Origin: Solirubrobacterales bacterium
GTDB taxonomy: Bacteria > Actinomycetota > Thermoleophilia > Solirubrobacterales > 70-9
Assembly: GCA_020438425.1 (NCBI GenBank)
Contig: JAGQUQ010000019.1
Span: forward strand, 1-34,010
Direction: 5' to 3'
Length of the DNA: 34,010 nt
Shown: piece after piece, positions 1 to 8,612 of the stretch
Layout of the letters: every line of letters starts with the position of its first letter
Position numbering within the stretch: the stretch's first letter is position 1
Translations under genes and position numbers: made by a program
Notes under the pieces: model-generated
What the model saw: only the letters and a program-made list of their open reading frames with translations
What the model was told of the DNA's origin: nothing
Database searches by the model: none

Positions 1-1
1 C

Positions 2-289
2 CAGGAAGATTGTGGTCAGGGGATCCTGTCCGGATATTCCGGCGAGGATTCCGATGGAAAAAATCGCAATGCCGATCGCCCAGTCGAAGCCGGCGAGGGC
101 AGAGATTGAGAGTGGACGCTGAGGACTCGCACCGGCGAGTGCCACGCCCATGAGGGCCGCACCGAGGAAGAAGGTCAGGTAACCAATCCCGGGGCTGAAA
201 GTCAGCAGGTACGGAACGATCATGAGCAGCGGCGCGGTGGCCAGCACGAGTGCGTTGTGAACGCTGATTTCGATAGGTCGTGCAGTCAT
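2..289 (-). CDS. Integral membrane protein, 5' part only (SPW-repeat-like, tentative)
   Basis: Reading leftwards from an ATG at 289, an open frame of 96 codons runs off the window edge without a stop. The translation starts MTARPIEISVHNALVLATAP and holds at least three hydrophobic helices separated by short loops (around residues 12-30, 38-55 and 68-90), so it is a multi-pass membrane protein. The sequence resembles small SPW-repeat-type membrane proteins common in actinobacteria, but I cannot confirm the family. An AGGAG motif lies 9 nt upstream of this ATG; another in-frame ATG at 295 is only 3 nt from that motif, so 289 is preferred. It is divergent from tlyA. The 3' end is missing. Confidence 0.6.
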   Translation of the reverse strand, partial: MTARPIEISVHNALVLATAPLLMIVPYLLTFSPGIGYLTFFLGAALMGVALAGASPQRPLSISALAGFDWAIGIAIFSIGILAGISGQDPLTTIFL

Positions 290-354
290 GTTCATAGTCT
301 CCTGAGGTCAAAGTAGCGAGTCACTTACTTTTCGTGTGTGAGTCGGGTCACATT

Positions 355-372
355 TGACAATGTTTCTTGTCA
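355..372. promoter_or_regulatory. Operator-like palindrome in the divergent spacer
   Basis: TGACAA-TGTTTC-TTGTCA forms an 18-bp interrupted palindrome with 6-bp arms in the AT-richer spacer between the minus-strand membrane protein and tlyA. The + strand also contains TTGACA (354-359), but I see no good -10 box 16-18 bp downstream. It could be a repressor site for the membrane protein; this is inference from symmetry only. Confidence 0.3.
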
Positions 373-391
373 TTTGGCGATTGGCTTCGCT

Positions 392-435
392 GGTGGGTCG
401 GATTTCCGGCACAGGGGACGGAAATCCGACCCACC
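392..435. repeat. Palindromic extragenic repeat, family A copy 1
   Basis: GGTGGGTCGGATTTCCG (392-408) and its exact reverse complement (419-435) form a perfect 17-bp stem around a 10-nt loop. The left arm continues with GCACAGG, as does the bottom strand of the copy at 12335-12378. It lies in the spacer upstream of tlyA. The form is that of a REP-type extragenic palindrome; it could also act as a transcription terminator. Confidence 0.8.
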
Positions 436-487
436 GGGGAAGTGGGGTCGGGACTGAGCTGATCCCGGGCGATACGGTTGGTCTCCA

Positions 488-1306
488 ATGGCCAAGCGCT
501 CCCGACTCGACCTGCTCCTCGCCGAGCGGGGAACCTTCACCTCCCGCACAGCGGCCGCAAGGGCAATTCGTGCGGGACAGATAAAGCTGGGCAAGGATGG
601 CCCGATCGCCCTGCGTCCCAGCCAGGAAGTGAGCCCCGACCAGGAAGTCGAGGTTCTCGGCGGGCAAAAATACGTTTCAAGGGGGGGCATCAAGCTCGAG
701 AACGGGCTCGACGCGCTCGGAATCGCTCCCGACGGAAAACTCTGCCTGGATGTCGGAGCATCTACCGGCGGCTTCACCGACTGCCTGCTCCAGCGTGGCG
801 CCAGCCATGTGGTCGCCCTCGACGTCGCTTACGGGCAGATCGACGCCGGCATGCGCGACCGCCCCGAGGTGACGGTGATCGAGCGATTGAATGCCCGGGA
901 TCTGCTTCCCTCCGATCTCGACTACCGGCCGGAACTCGCAGTAATCGACGTTTCCTTCATCTCCCTGACCAAGGTTCTGCCGGCGGTCGTCAACGTCATG
1001 GCCGGGGAAGCGACGATCCTGGCCATGGTCAAACCCCAGTTCGAGCTTGGGCGAGCCCGGGTCGGTCGCGGCGGAGTGGTGCGCAGTCAGGAAGACAGGC
1101 GGGAGGCCGTCGAGAACGTCGCGGATTTCGCTCTCGGGCTGGGGCTTTCTCTCGACGGCATCGCCCCGACCGGTCTGCCCGGACCGAAGGGCAACCTCGA
1201 GACCTTCATCCAGCTGGGCAAGTCGGCGGACCGCGGGGAAGGATCGCCCGGTCGGGGCCGAGGGGCTGACAGCGGCGCCGCACTCTGCGAAGGTGTCGAA
1301 CTGTGA
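488..1306 (+). CDS. tlyA: TlyA-type rRNA 2'-O-methyltransferase (S4 plus FtsJ-like domain)
   Basis: This 272-residue protein has the usual TlyA length. An N-terminal S4 RNA-binding domain (about residues 5-65, MAKRSRLDLLLAERG...) is followed by an FtsJ-like Rossmann methyltransferase. The SAM-binding motif DVGASTGGFTD is at 88-98, and the VIDVSFIS (about 152-159) and MVKPQFELGR (about 180-189) segments are characteristic. In mycobacteria TlyA methylates 16S and 23S rRNA and is needed for capreomycin susceptibility; some homologues are called haemolysins on weak grounds. Its stop overlaps the nadK GTG by 4 bp, so the two are probably translationally coupled. A TACGGT box ends 9 nt before the ATG, so the mRNA leader may be very short. 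Confident. Confidence 0.95.
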   Translation: MAKRSRLDLLLAERGTFTSRTAAARAIRAGQIKLGKDGPIALRPSQEVSPDQEVEVLGGQKYVSRGGIKLENGLDALGIAPDGKLCLDVGASTGGFTDCLLQRGASHVVALDVAYGQIDAGMRDRPEVTVIERLNARDLLPSDLDYRPELAVIDVSFISLTKVLPAVVNVMAGEATILAMVKPQFELGRARVGRGGVVRSQEDRREAVENVADFALGLGLSLDGIAPTGLPGPKGNLETFIQLGKSADRGEGSPGRGRGADSGAALCEGVEL

Positions 1307-2106
1307 GTCGGCCTGTCGCGGTGCTATTCACCCATTCGCATGCCGCCGGGATGGACCGGGCGGTGGAAGTCGCCCATGCAGCTGCGGACCGGCATGGCTG
1401 GGATCTGATCGCAAGCAAGGATGCCGGAGAACTCGAACCGTCCCTCTTCGTCGTGCTCGGGGGCGACGGCACGATTCTCCATGCCCTGCGCGCCTCGCGT
1501 GAACATCGAGTCCCGGTGTTCGGAATCAATTTCGGGCGGGTCGGGTTCCTCGCCGGTGTGGAAGCGGATCAGATCGAGCTCGGTCTCGACCGCGCATTTG
1601 CCGGCGAGTACGAAACCCTGGATCTGCCGGGGCTGGAGATCACCGCGAACGGCGAAACCCAGATCGCGCTGAACGACGTCAGTTTCAGCCGTCGTCCCCG
1701 CGGAGGCGTGGCCGAACTCAGCTACCGGATCGCCGGAGAGGAAGTCGGTCACGTGCGCTGCGACGGACTGGTCGCTTCGACCGCGACCGGATCGACCGGA
1801 TACAACCTCGCCAACAACGGCCCGATCCTGGCCTGGGGTGTGGCCGGTTATGTGGTCAGCTACATCGCGCCCCACACCCTGACCGCGCGGGCGCTGGTCG
1901 TCGCACCGGACGACGTGCTCCACGTGGTCAATCACCGCAGCCGGGACGGCGTGGACATCGCCGTCGACGGGGTGGCGGTCGGAGAGCTCAGTCCCTCGGC
2001 CGAGGCGTCGGTCGCCTATCGGCCCGACCTGGCCAGCCTCGCCCAGTTGCCGGGCTCGAACTTCTATCACCGAATAAGAGAAAAGTTCGGCCATCTCGCC
2101 GTATAA
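1303..2106 (+). CDS. nadK: NAD kinase
   Basis: NAD kinase phosphorylates NAD to NADP in the cytosol using ATP or polyphosphate. The 267-residue protein has the catalytic GGDGT motif at residues 53-57, the NFGRVGFL segment (NxGxxGFL) that follows it in this family, and the later TGSTGYN segment of the NAD site. It starts at a GTG that overlaps the tlyA stop (GTGA), as in M. tuberculosis, where tlyA is followed by ppnK. It is followed within 5 bp by a strong hairpin (family B repeat) that may end the transcript. All core motifs are present; confident. Confidence 0.96.
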   Translation: MSRPVAVLFTHSHAAGMDRAVEVAHAAADRHGWDLIASKDAGELEPSLFVVLGGDGTILHALRASREHRVPVFGINFGRVGFLAGVEADQIELGLDRAFAGEYETLDLPGLEITANGETQIALNDVSFSRRPRGGVAELSYRIAGEEVGHVRCDGLVASTATGSTGYNLANNGPILAWGVAGYVVSYIAPHTLTARALVVAPDDVLHVVNHRSRDGVDIAVDGVAVGELSPSAEASVAYRPDLASLAQLPGSNFYHRIREKFGHLAV

Positions 2107-2110
2107 CGGA

Positions 2111-2181
2111 GCCGGCCCATCCATTATTTGGTTCTGTGGGCCGGCGGGTTTGACTTGGAGGCGGGGCGAAGCTCGCCGACT
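2111..2181 (+). repeat. Hairpin-plus-tail repeat, family B copy 1
   Basis: GCCGGCCCA (2111-2119) pairs perfectly with TGGGCCGGC (2137-2145) over a 17-nt loop. The stem is followed directly by a 36-bp tail (2146-2181) that matches the tail at 31991-32026 at 33 of 36 positions, including 28 identical bases in a row at its 3' end. The tail itself contains GGCGA-AGC-TCGCC. It begins 4 nt after the nadK stop and probably ends that transcript. Confidence 0.7.
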
Positions 2182-2190
2182 CTTTAAGTA

Positions 2191-2208
2191 GACGAACGTT
2201 TGTTCGTC
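2191..2208. promoter_or_regulatory. LexA operator (SOS box) upstream of recN
   Basis: GACGAACGTTTGTTCGTC has 7-bp inverted arms and contains the Gram-positive/actinobacterial LexA core GAAC-N4-GTTC. It lies 28 bp before the recN ATG. A TAGAAG box at 2221-2226 could be the -10, which would put the -35 position inside this operator. recN is a classical SOS gene, so position and target agree. Confidence 0.8.
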
Positions 2209-2235
2209 CGATGCGCGGTGTAGAAGTTTCGCTGG

Positions 2236-3915
2236 ATGCTGCGTGAACTTCGTATCGAGAATCTGCTCCTGATCGAACGGGCCGAGCTCCGTCTCGGTCC
2301 GGGCCTGAATGTCCTGACCGGCGAGACCGGAGCCGGAAAGACGGTTCTGGCCCACTCGCTGGACCTCCTGATGGGTGGCAAGGCGAAGAAGGGGATAGTC
2401 AGGGTTGGTACCCCGGAAGCCTGGGTCGAAGGGGTCTTCGACCTGCCGCCGGAATGGCATCAGGACCGTGAGCTGGCCGACCTGATGGAGCGGGTCCCGG
2501 CCGGCAGCGAAGAGGTGGTCCTGGGCCGGAGGGTCTCGGAAACCGGCCGGACTTCGGCCTTCGTCGGTGGCCGAAGCGCCTCCGCATCGGACCTTCAGAT
2601 GCTCGCATCACGACTGATCGCTTTCTACGGACAGCACGAGCACCGCCGGCTCACGATCGGATCGAATCAGCTGGCCATGGTCGACGGAGCCGCCGGGCTC
2701 GGTCAGCAGGAACTGCTCGGCGAGTACTCGAAGATCTTCAAGCGCCACCGTGACCTGAACCGGGAGCTCGAAGAGCTGCTTGGACGGGACATGGCCCGAG
2801 AGCGGGATCTCGGCCTGCTCCGATTTGAACTCGGCGAGATCGAAGCCGCCTCCCTGATCGAAGGCGAAAAGCAGGGTCTGTCCGAGGAGCGGGACCGGCT
2901 GAGGCACTCGGAGGGGTTGAGAGAGGCTGCCGCGGGAGCCGGGGCCCGGCTCCGTGGCGATGAGCAGTTGGAGGGCGCGACGGGCCTGCTCGCCGCGGCG
3001 AGAGATTCCCTGAGCGGACTTCGGGGAGTGGATCCGGTCCTCGACGAGCTTTCCGGCCGGGTGGACAGCCTCGCCCTCGAGGCAGAGGACGTTGGAGTCG
3101 AACTCGGGCGCTACCTGGACGGGGTCGATGCCGACCCCGGACGGCTGGCCGAACTGGAGGAGCGGCTCGACCTGATCGACCGGCTGGAGCGCAAGCACGG
3201 CGGATCGGTCGAGTCGGTGCTCGCCCACGCGGACTGGTGCCGGGGCGAGATCGACCGTCTCGAGGGTGGCGAATCCCGCGAGGCCGAACTGAGCGAGGAG
3301 ATCGCGACGGCCGCAGCCGCACTCGCATCGGTGGCCGGGGAGATCGGCGCGGCGCGGAAGCGCGCGGCGGCCGGCCTCGCTTCCAGGGTGACCGCCGATC
3401 TGGGTGAACTCGCCATGGACGGCGCGGAGTTGACGATCGATCTGCCGCCGGAAGAAGGCGGGCCCGGACCTCACGGGGCGGAGTCGGCCGAGTTCATGCT
3501 GGCGCCGAATCCCGGAATCCCGGCCCAGCCGTTGCGGGACACGGCATCGGGTGGCGAGCTTTCCCGGGTCATGCTGGCCCTGGCAGCCAGCGGAACCGGT
3601 GATCGTCGGACCCTCGTCTTCGATGAGATCGACGCCGGAATCGGTGGCAACACCGCGGTCGCGGTCGGAGACCGGCTGCGGGAGGTTGCCGACGGCCGGC
3701 AGGTTCTGGCGATCACCCACCTGCCGCAGGTCGCGGGACGGGCTTCAACTCATTTCAGCGTCGAGAAGCAGGCTCACAGCGGAGCGGTTTCGGCGGTCGT
3801 CAGAACGCTCGACGAGGAAGCGGTGGTGAGCGAGATCCGCCGCATGATGGGCGCCGGTGAGGACGACGAGGCGGCGACCAGGCACGCGCGCCAGATAGTC
3901 GCCGCAAACCGGTAG
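2236..3915 (+). CDS. recN: DNA repair protein RecN (SMC-like ATPase)
   Basis: RecN is a cohesin-like ATPase recruited to DNA double-strand breaks. The 559-residue protein begins MLRELRIENLLLIERAEL. The Walker A motif GETGAGKT is at 29-36, followed by a long Glu/Arg/Leu-rich coiled-coil region (about 150-380). The ABC signature SGGELSRVMLAL and Walker B with DEIDAGIGG lie near the C-terminus (about 436-470), followed by the LAITHLPQVA switch segment. Its length is typical. A LexA-type palindrome sits just upstream, predicting induction by DNA damage. steA follows after 34 bp, the same order as Rv1696-Rv1697 in M. tuberculosis. Confidence 0.96.
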   Translation: MLRELRIENLLLIERAELRLGPGLNVLTGETGAGKTVLAHSLDLLMGGKAKKGIVRVGTPEAWVEGVFDLPPEWHQDRELADLMERVPAGSEEVVLGRRVSETGRTSAFVGGRSASASDLQMLASRLIAFYGQHEHRRLTIGSNQLAMVDGAAGLGQQELLGEYSKIFKRHRDLNRELEELLGRDMARERDLGLLRFELGEIEAASLIEGEKQGLSEERDRLRHSEGLREAAAGAGARLRGDEQLEGATGLLAAARDSLSGLRGVDPVLDELSGRVDSLALEAEDVGVELGRYLDGVDADPGRLAELEERLDLIDRLERKHGGSVESVLAHADWCRGEIDRLEGGESREAELSEEIATAAAALASVAGEIGAARKRAAAGLASRVTADLGELAMDGAELTIDLPPEEGGPGPHGAESAEFMLAPNPGIPAQPLRDTASGGELSRVMLALAASGTGDRRTLVFDEIDAGIGGNTAVAVGDRLREVADGRQVLAITHLPQVAGRASTHFSVEKQAHSGAVSAVVRTLDEEAVVSEIRRMMGAGEDDEAATRHARQIVAANR

Positions 3916-3949
3916 CCTGCGACCGGTCCGGGCCTGACCGGGTGAGTTC

Positions 3950-5167
3950 GTGGCAAGTCATTACCCTCGTGGGGTGAACACGATCACGAGAAGGCTGCGG
4001 GGGCGGCCCGGTGGCGGCATGCCGGAAGGGCATTCAGGTGGTGCCGCGACCAGCGAAGGCCGGGTCAGGCTGGGAACGAAGACCAAGGATCTGGTCAAGT
4101 CCCTCCGCCCCGGCGACATCGCCGTGATCGGTCATCGAAACATCGACCGGATTGCCGCCGAGGACCTGGTTGCAAGCGGGGTTGGGGTGGTCCTTAACGA
4201 CCACACTTCTTCCGATGACCGCTATCCGAATCGTGGTCCGCTGATTCTCGCCGAAGCGGGAGTGAGGCTGATCGACTTTCCCGATGCCGACCTTTTCGAG
4301 CTGCTGGTCGAAAACGAACACGTGGTGCTGGAAGGCCCCGAAATAAAGCGGGACGGCGTGACCGTCGCCACCGGAGTCGAGCAACTGAAGCCGGACCTCG
4401 AACGGCAGATCGAGCGACAGCAGTCCGAAATCCACCATGCCCTGGCCGATTTCGCCGAGAACACGGTCACCCACATTCAGGAGGAAAGCGAGCTGCTCTC
4501 GGGGGCAATCGACCTGCCCGAGACGAGGACCGACTTTCGCGACCGGCACGTGCTGATCGTCGTTCGCGGCCCGAATTACAAGAGCGATCTGCGGGCGCTC
4601 CGGGCATATATCCGTGACGTTCGCCCGATTCTGATCGGGGTCGACGGAGGCGCTGACGCGATCCGGGAAGCGGGGCTCAAACCGGACATGGTGCTCGGCG
4701 ACATGGACTCGGTCACCGACGACACGCTCAAGTCGGGGCCAGAAGTAGTGGTTCACGCCTACGCGGACGGGCGGGCACCCGGCGCCGAGCGGATGGTTGC
4801 GCTCGGGGTGGACCACATTGCCGTGCCTTTCGTCGGCACCAGCCAGGACGTCGCCATGCTGATGGCCTTCGAGAAGGGCGCTTCGCTGATCGTCACCGTG
4901 GGTGCGCATTTCAACCTGATCGAGTTTCTCGACAAGGACCGGGCCGGCATGTCCTCGACCTTCCTGACCAGGCTCCGGATCGGCGAGGTGCTGGTCGATG
5001 CCAAAGGCGTGAGTCGTCTCTACAACCCCGGTCTCACTGTGGGCCCGCTGATGCTCTTCCTCGGAGCGTTTCTGGTGCTGGTCGCGATCGTCGTTCTCAG
5101 TTCGCCCGCGCTGGCCGACCTCTTTGATCTGATCTGGTTGAAGTTCAAGATCTGGCTGGGCATTTAG
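3950..5167 (+). CDS. steA: SteA-like cytokinetic ring protein (thiamine-pyrophosphokinase-like fold, C-terminal membrane anchor)
   Basis: This 405-residue protein (from GTG at 3950; another GTG at 3974 would remove 8 residues) carries a domain related to the catalytic fold of thiamine pyrophosphokinase, with LIGVDGGADAI and GDMDSV segments in its middle. It ends in one strongly hydrophobic helix (GPLMLFLGAFLVLVAIVVL region) and a short tail. This is the layout of actinobacterial SteA (Rv1697 family), which works with SteB at the septum and influences cell separation in Corynebacterium. The neighbours support it: recN upstream and steB downstream. Family assignment is strong; the exact function in this organism is inferred. 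Confidence 0.82.
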   Translation: MASHYPRGVNTITRRLRGRPGGGMPEGHSGGAATSEGRVRLGTKTKDLVKSLRPGDIAVIGHRNIDRIAAEDLVASGVGVVLNDHTSSDDRYPNRGPLILAEAGVRLIDFPDADLFELLVENEHVVLEGPEIKRDGVTVATGVEQLKPDLERQIERQQSEIHHALADFAENTVTHIQEESELLSGAIDLPETRTDFRDRHVLIVVRGPNYKSDLRALRAYIRDVRPILIGVDGGADAIREAGLKPDMVLGDMDSVTDDTLKSGPEVVVHAYADGRAPGAERMVALGVDHIAVPFVGTSQDVAMLMAFEKGASLIVTVGAHFNLIEFLDKDRAGMSSTFLTRLRIGEVLVDAKGVSRLYNPGLTVGPLMLFLGAFLVLVAIVVLSSPALADLFDLIWLKFKIWLGI

Positions 5168-5177
5168 GCTTCGCGGG

Positions 5178-6089
5178 ATGGGTTACAGCGCTCGCTACCA
5201 CGCGGCCTCGCTTGCCGCGGTCTTTCTCGCTCTGGCAATTGGCATCCTGATCGGATCCCAATGGGGTTCCGACGTGCTGAACAACACCCGTGAAGATCTC
5301 GAATCGAGCCTGACCAGTGATCTCAACGACGCTCGCGGGGAGATCGACGACCTGAACCGGGAGCTGGACCAGTTCGGCGAATTCGGCAGTTCGGTGTATC
5401 CGCTGCTCGCCGAGGGCAGGCTGAGGAACCGGCAGGTCGGGTTGATCGGCCTGGGGCCGTTGCCTTCCAATGTGACCGACTCGATCGAGTCGGCGCTTCA
5501 GCCTTCCGGCGCGGAACTGGTCGCGGTCGGCGCGATCCGGCAGCCGCCCTCGACCGAGGACCTGGCGGCCGAACTGCAGGCGACCCGGTTTCGGACCGTT
5601 GACACCAGCGAGGAGACGCTTTCCGCATACGGACGGACCATCGGCCGCCAACTGGTAACCGGAGGCCGGATACTCAACCTGACCCGCAGCGAGCTCATGT
5701 CCCAGTCGAGCGGTCAGTTCGCCGGTCTCGACGGATTGATCTTCTACCGGGCCGAGCAGGAAGAGACGGATCCCGAACTGATCGACACGGCCGAGAAACT
5801 GGACCGGGCGATCCTTGAGGGCGCCTCCTCGACCAGGGCCCGGCTGGTCGGCATCGAGACTTCAGGCACCGATCCGTCTACCGTCGGGTTTCTCCGGGAC
5901 CGGAACCTGACCACGGTCGACAACATCGACCAGCCTGCCGGCAAGGTGAGTCTCATCTACTCCCTGAACGGGGCCGAGGGTGCTTTCGGTGTCAAGGAAG
6001 AGGCCACCCGCATGCTGCCCGAGCTTCTGCTGCCGGTCGCTGCCGGGCAACAAGGCGGACAGAACGGGTCGGGCAGGGCCGAGCCGTAA
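5178..6089 (+). CDS. steB: SteB/MctB-like membrane-anchored protein (DUF3186-type)
   Basis: This 303-residue protein has an N-terminal membrane helix (about 9-28, AAVFLALAIGILIGS) followed by a coiled-coil-like stretch (DLNDARGEIDDLNRELDQFG) and an extracellular domain. It matches the Rv1698/MctB family. That family has been described both as a copper-related channel in mycobacteria and as SteB, the partner of SteA, in corynebacteria. Its place directly after steA fits the second reading. A TAGGCT box overlapping the steA stop ends 7 nt before the ATG, and there is no clear Shine-Dalgarno, so it may also be transcribed separately as a leaderless mRNA. Confidence 0.78.
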   Translation: MGYSARYHAASLAAVFLALAIGILIGSQWGSDVLNNTREDLESSLTSDLNDARGEIDDLNRELDQFGEFGSSVYPLLAEGRLRNRQVGLIGLGPLPSNVTDSIESALQPSGAELVAVGAIRQPPSTEDLAAELQATRFRTVDTSEETLSAYGRTIGRQLVTGGRILNLTRSELMSQSSGQFAGLDGLIFYRAEQEETDPELIDTAEKLDRAILEGASSTRARLVGIETSGTDPSTVGFLRDRNLTTVDNIDQPAGKVSLIYSLNGAEGAFGVKEEATRMLPELLLPVAAGQQGGQNGSGRAEP

Positions 6090-6154
6090 CCTGGCTCGGG
6101 TTTCCTGTCGCGATCCTGATCGGCCTGCTGGTCGTTCCCGCCGGCATCCGCGGG

Positions 6155-6925
6155 TTGCTCGGTGCGGGTCTGACCAGGGTCAACTTCAGGGACGAAAAGC
6201 TCGCCTTTCCCCTCGGTGCGGTGCTGGTCACGGCATCCCTGGTCGCCCTGGCTCCCCTTGCCGTCCTGAACGAACGGGCCGGTCTCGACCTGCTGGAGCC
6301 TGACCTCCGCCGCTGGATCATCTACTTCGTCGGGGTCGCCTTTCTCGGCCTGCTCGACGACTCGCTCGGCCTGGGCCATGCCGAAGGAACCCCGCGAGGC
6401 TGGCGGGGCCACGCGAAGGCGGTGCTCCGGGGCGAGCTATCGACCGGTGCGGTCAAGGCGGTCGGTGCGCTGGCCCTGGCCGCCTATGTGGTCACCGGAA
6501 CCGGGAACGAGTGGCCCTCGTACATCGCCGACGTCGCGCTGCTGGTCATCACGACCAACCTCTTCAACCTGTTCGACCTGCGGGGAGGAAGGGTGGAGAA
6601 AGCGCTCTTTCTGCTGGTCGCCGGGATCTGCCTTGGCGGCTGGACTCTCTTTCCGGTCGAACTGACCGGCATCTTCCTCGGTCCCTTCGTGGTCGGGATC
6701 TGGTTCACCCTGCGCAACAGGGCGATGCTCGGAGATACCGGGTCGAACCTGGCCGGGGCGCTGGCCGGCGTCTGCCTGCTGACCGGACTCGACGAAACGG
6801 GTCGTCTGATTGCCCTTGCCGTGGTGATTCTTCTCACGATTTACGGAGAGTTCCGGTCAATCTCCTCGGCGATCGACCGGCTGCCGCCGCTGCGGTTTAT
6901 AGACTCCCTCGGGAGAGTCAAGTGA
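6155..6925 (+). CDS. MraY/WecA-like phosphoglycosyl transferase-family membrane protein, start uncertain
   Basis: This multi-pass membrane protein is about 256 residues from the only canonical in-frame start (TTG 6155). Features resembling the polyprenyl-phosphate glycosyl-1-phosphate transferase family are the [10 protein letters not shown] segment (DD motif), [12 protein letters not shown] (about two-thirds in, resembling the N-x-x-N-x-x-D motif) and [15 protein letters not shown]. The frame stays coding-like upstream to about 6092 and encodes a hydrophobic helix (WLGFPVAILIGLLVVPAG) that this family normally has, but there is no ATG/GTG/TTG there. Either a CTG start (6116, 6125 or 6128) is used, the first helix is not translated, or a base is wrong. 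The stop overlaps the pyrG GTG. It may act in cell-envelope lipid-linked sugar synthesis; the substrate is unknown. Confidence 0.75.
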   Translation: MLGAGLTRVNFRDEKLAFPLGAVLVTASLVALAPLAVLNERAGLDLLEPDLRRWIIYFVGVAFLGLLDDSLGLGHAEGTPRGWRGHAKAVLRGELSTGAVKAVGALALAAYVVTGTGNEWPSYIADVALLVITTNLFNLFDLRGGRVEKALFLLVAGICLGGWTLFPVELTGIFLGPFVVGIWFTLRNRAMLGDTGSNLAGALAGVCLLTGLDETGRLIALAVVILLTIYGEFRSISSAIDRLPPLRFIDSLGRVK

Positions 6926-8607
6926 GCGACCAGTACCAAGGAGAAACCCGATTCATCTTCGTCACCGGCGGAGTGCTTTCGGCTCTCGGCAAAGGCATCG
7001 CCTCCGCCTCGATCGGTCGCCTTCTCGTCTCCCGCGGCTTCCGGGTCCAGATCCAGAAGTTCGATCCGTACCTGAACGTGGATCCGGGCACGATGAGCCC
7101 CTTCCAGCACGGTGAGGTCTTCGTGACCGAGGACGGTGCCGAAACCGACCTCGACCTCGGCCACTACGAGCGCTTCACCGACGAAAACACTTCGCGTGCC
7201 TCGAACGTCACTGCCGGGGCCGTCTACAACTCAGTGATCAAGCGCGAGCGCCGAGGCGACTACCTCGGCGGCACCGTCCAGGTGATCCCGCACATCACCG
7301 ACGAGATCAAGAACCGGATCCTGATCGTCGCCGAGACCAAGCAGGTCGATTTCGTGATCACCGAAATCGGCGGCACGGTCGGAGACATCGAGTCGCTGGC
7401 CTTCCTCGAAGCGATTCGGCAGCTCTACACGGATCTCGGCCCGCGCCGGGCGATGTTCATCCACCTGACCCTCGTGCCCTACATCGTTCACGCCGGCGAG
7501 ATGAAGACCAAGCCGACCCAGCACTCGGTCAACGAGCTGCGCCGGATCGGGATCCAGCCCGATGCCCTGATCTGCCGCTCGGTCTCCGGGCTCGACCGCG
7601 ACATCCGCAAGAAGATCGCCCAATTCGCCTCGTTGCCGACCGACAGTGTAATTTCGGGCCAGGACGTCGACAACGTCTACAAGATCCCGCTGATGTACCG
7701 GGCCGAGGGGCTCGACGACTTCATCCTCGAGCACTTCCACATGGACGACGCGCCGCCGCCGGATCTCTCCGAGTGGGAGTCGATGCTCCGGATGGCCGAA
7801 AACACCGAGGGCACCGTCAAGATCGCCCTGGTCGGCAAGTACATCCAGCTGGCCGACTCATACAAGTCGGTGATCGAGGCACTCGAGCACGGCGGCATCC
7901 ATAACGGGGTCGACGTCGAGATCGACCTGGTTGACTCCGAAGACTTTGATGTGACAAGGCTGGAGGGTGCCGACGGGATCCTGATCCCCGGAGGTTTCGG
8001 TGAACGCGGGGTGGAAGGCAAGATCGAGGCGGCCCGGTTCGCCCGCGAAAACGGGATCCCCTATCTCGGCATCTGTCTCGGCATGCAGATCGCGGTGATC
8101 GAGTTCGCTCGCCACATCGCCGGCATGGATGGCGCCAACTCGGCCGAGTTCGATCCCGAGACCCCGTTCCCGGTGGTTGACCTGCTGCCGGAACAGAAGG
8201 AAGTCTCCGACATGGGCGGCACCATGCGACTCGGAGCGGACCCGGTCAAGCTTCACGATGGCACCAGGGCGCTGGAGATCTTTGGCGAAGCGGTGATCTA
8301 CAAGCGGCACCGTCATCGTTACGAGGTGAACAACCTGCTCCGGACCCGCCTCGAGGACCAGGGCCTGATCTGTTCCGGCACTTCGCCGGACGAGCGACTG
8401 GTCGAGATCGTCGAGCTTTCGGATCACCCTTTCTACGTCGCCTCGCAGTTCCACCCGGAATTCAACTCGCGGCCGAACCGGCCGGAGCCGCTGTTCCGGG
8501 AGTTCATGAAAGCGGCCGCCGAGGCTGCCGCCGCGAAGCCTGCCGGTTCCGGCGAGGAAGACGAATCCTCCGATTCGTCAATTGAAGTCGAGACCCAGGA
8601 GGCCTGA
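6922..8607 (+). CDS. pyrG: CTP synthase (glutamine-hydrolysing)
   Basis: CTP synthase converts UTP to CTP with ATP and glutamine. From the GTG at 6922, which overlaps the previous stop, the protein has 561 residues. The synthetase domain begins with [19 protein letters not shown] (about 10-28) and continues with [20 protein letters not shown]. The C-terminal class I glutamine amidotransferase domain has the nucleophile in [11 protein letters not shown] and the His-Glu pair in QFHPEF. A Ser/Glu-rich acidic tail of about 20 residues ends the protein. The open frame extends far upstream of 6922, but that part overlaps the preceding gene and is not part of the family, so I reject the longer start. 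Confidence 0.97.
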   Translation: MSDQYQGETRFIFVTGGVLSALGKGIASASIGRLLVSRGFRVQIQKFDPYLNVDPGTMSPFQHGEVFVTEDGAETDLDLGHYERFTDENTSRASNVTAGAVYNSVIKRERRGDYLGGTVQVIPHITDEIKNRILIVAETKQVDFVITEIGGTVGDIESLAFLEAIRQLYTDLGPRRAMFIHLTLVPYIVHAGEMKTKPTQHSVNELRRIGIQPDALICRSVSGLDRDIRKKIAQFASLPTDSVISGQDVDNVYKIPLMYRAEGLDDFILEHFHMDDAPPPDLSEWESMLRMAENTEGTVKIALVGKYIQLADSYKSVIEALEHGGIHNGVDVEIDLVDSEDFDVTRLEGADGILIPGGFGERGVEGKIEAARFARENGIPYLGICLGMQIAVIEFARHIAGMDGANSAEFDPETPFPVVDLLPEQKEVSDMGGTMRLGADPVKLHDGTRALEIFGEAVIYKRHRHRYEVNNLLRTRLEDQGLICSGTSPDERLVEIVELSDHPFYVASQFHPEFNSRPNRPEPLFREFMKAAAEAAAAKPAGSGEEDESSDSSIEVETQEA

Positions 8608-8612
8608 CACCC

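Noticed and set aside
2150..2156. TTGACT as a -35 box for recN
   Set aside because: It is about 65 bp from the nearest -10 candidate at 2221 and belongs to the repeated family B tail.
1324..2460. 378-codon open frame on the minus strand opposite nadK
   Set aside because: It lies opposite nadK, whose motifs are complete. High-GC coding DNA often leaves the antisense frame open, and the translation shows no known family.
6511..6921. Longer pyrG start at 6511
   Set aside because: The extra part overlaps the MraY-like gene in another frame. CTP synthase starts at the GTG at 6922, which gives the normal length.
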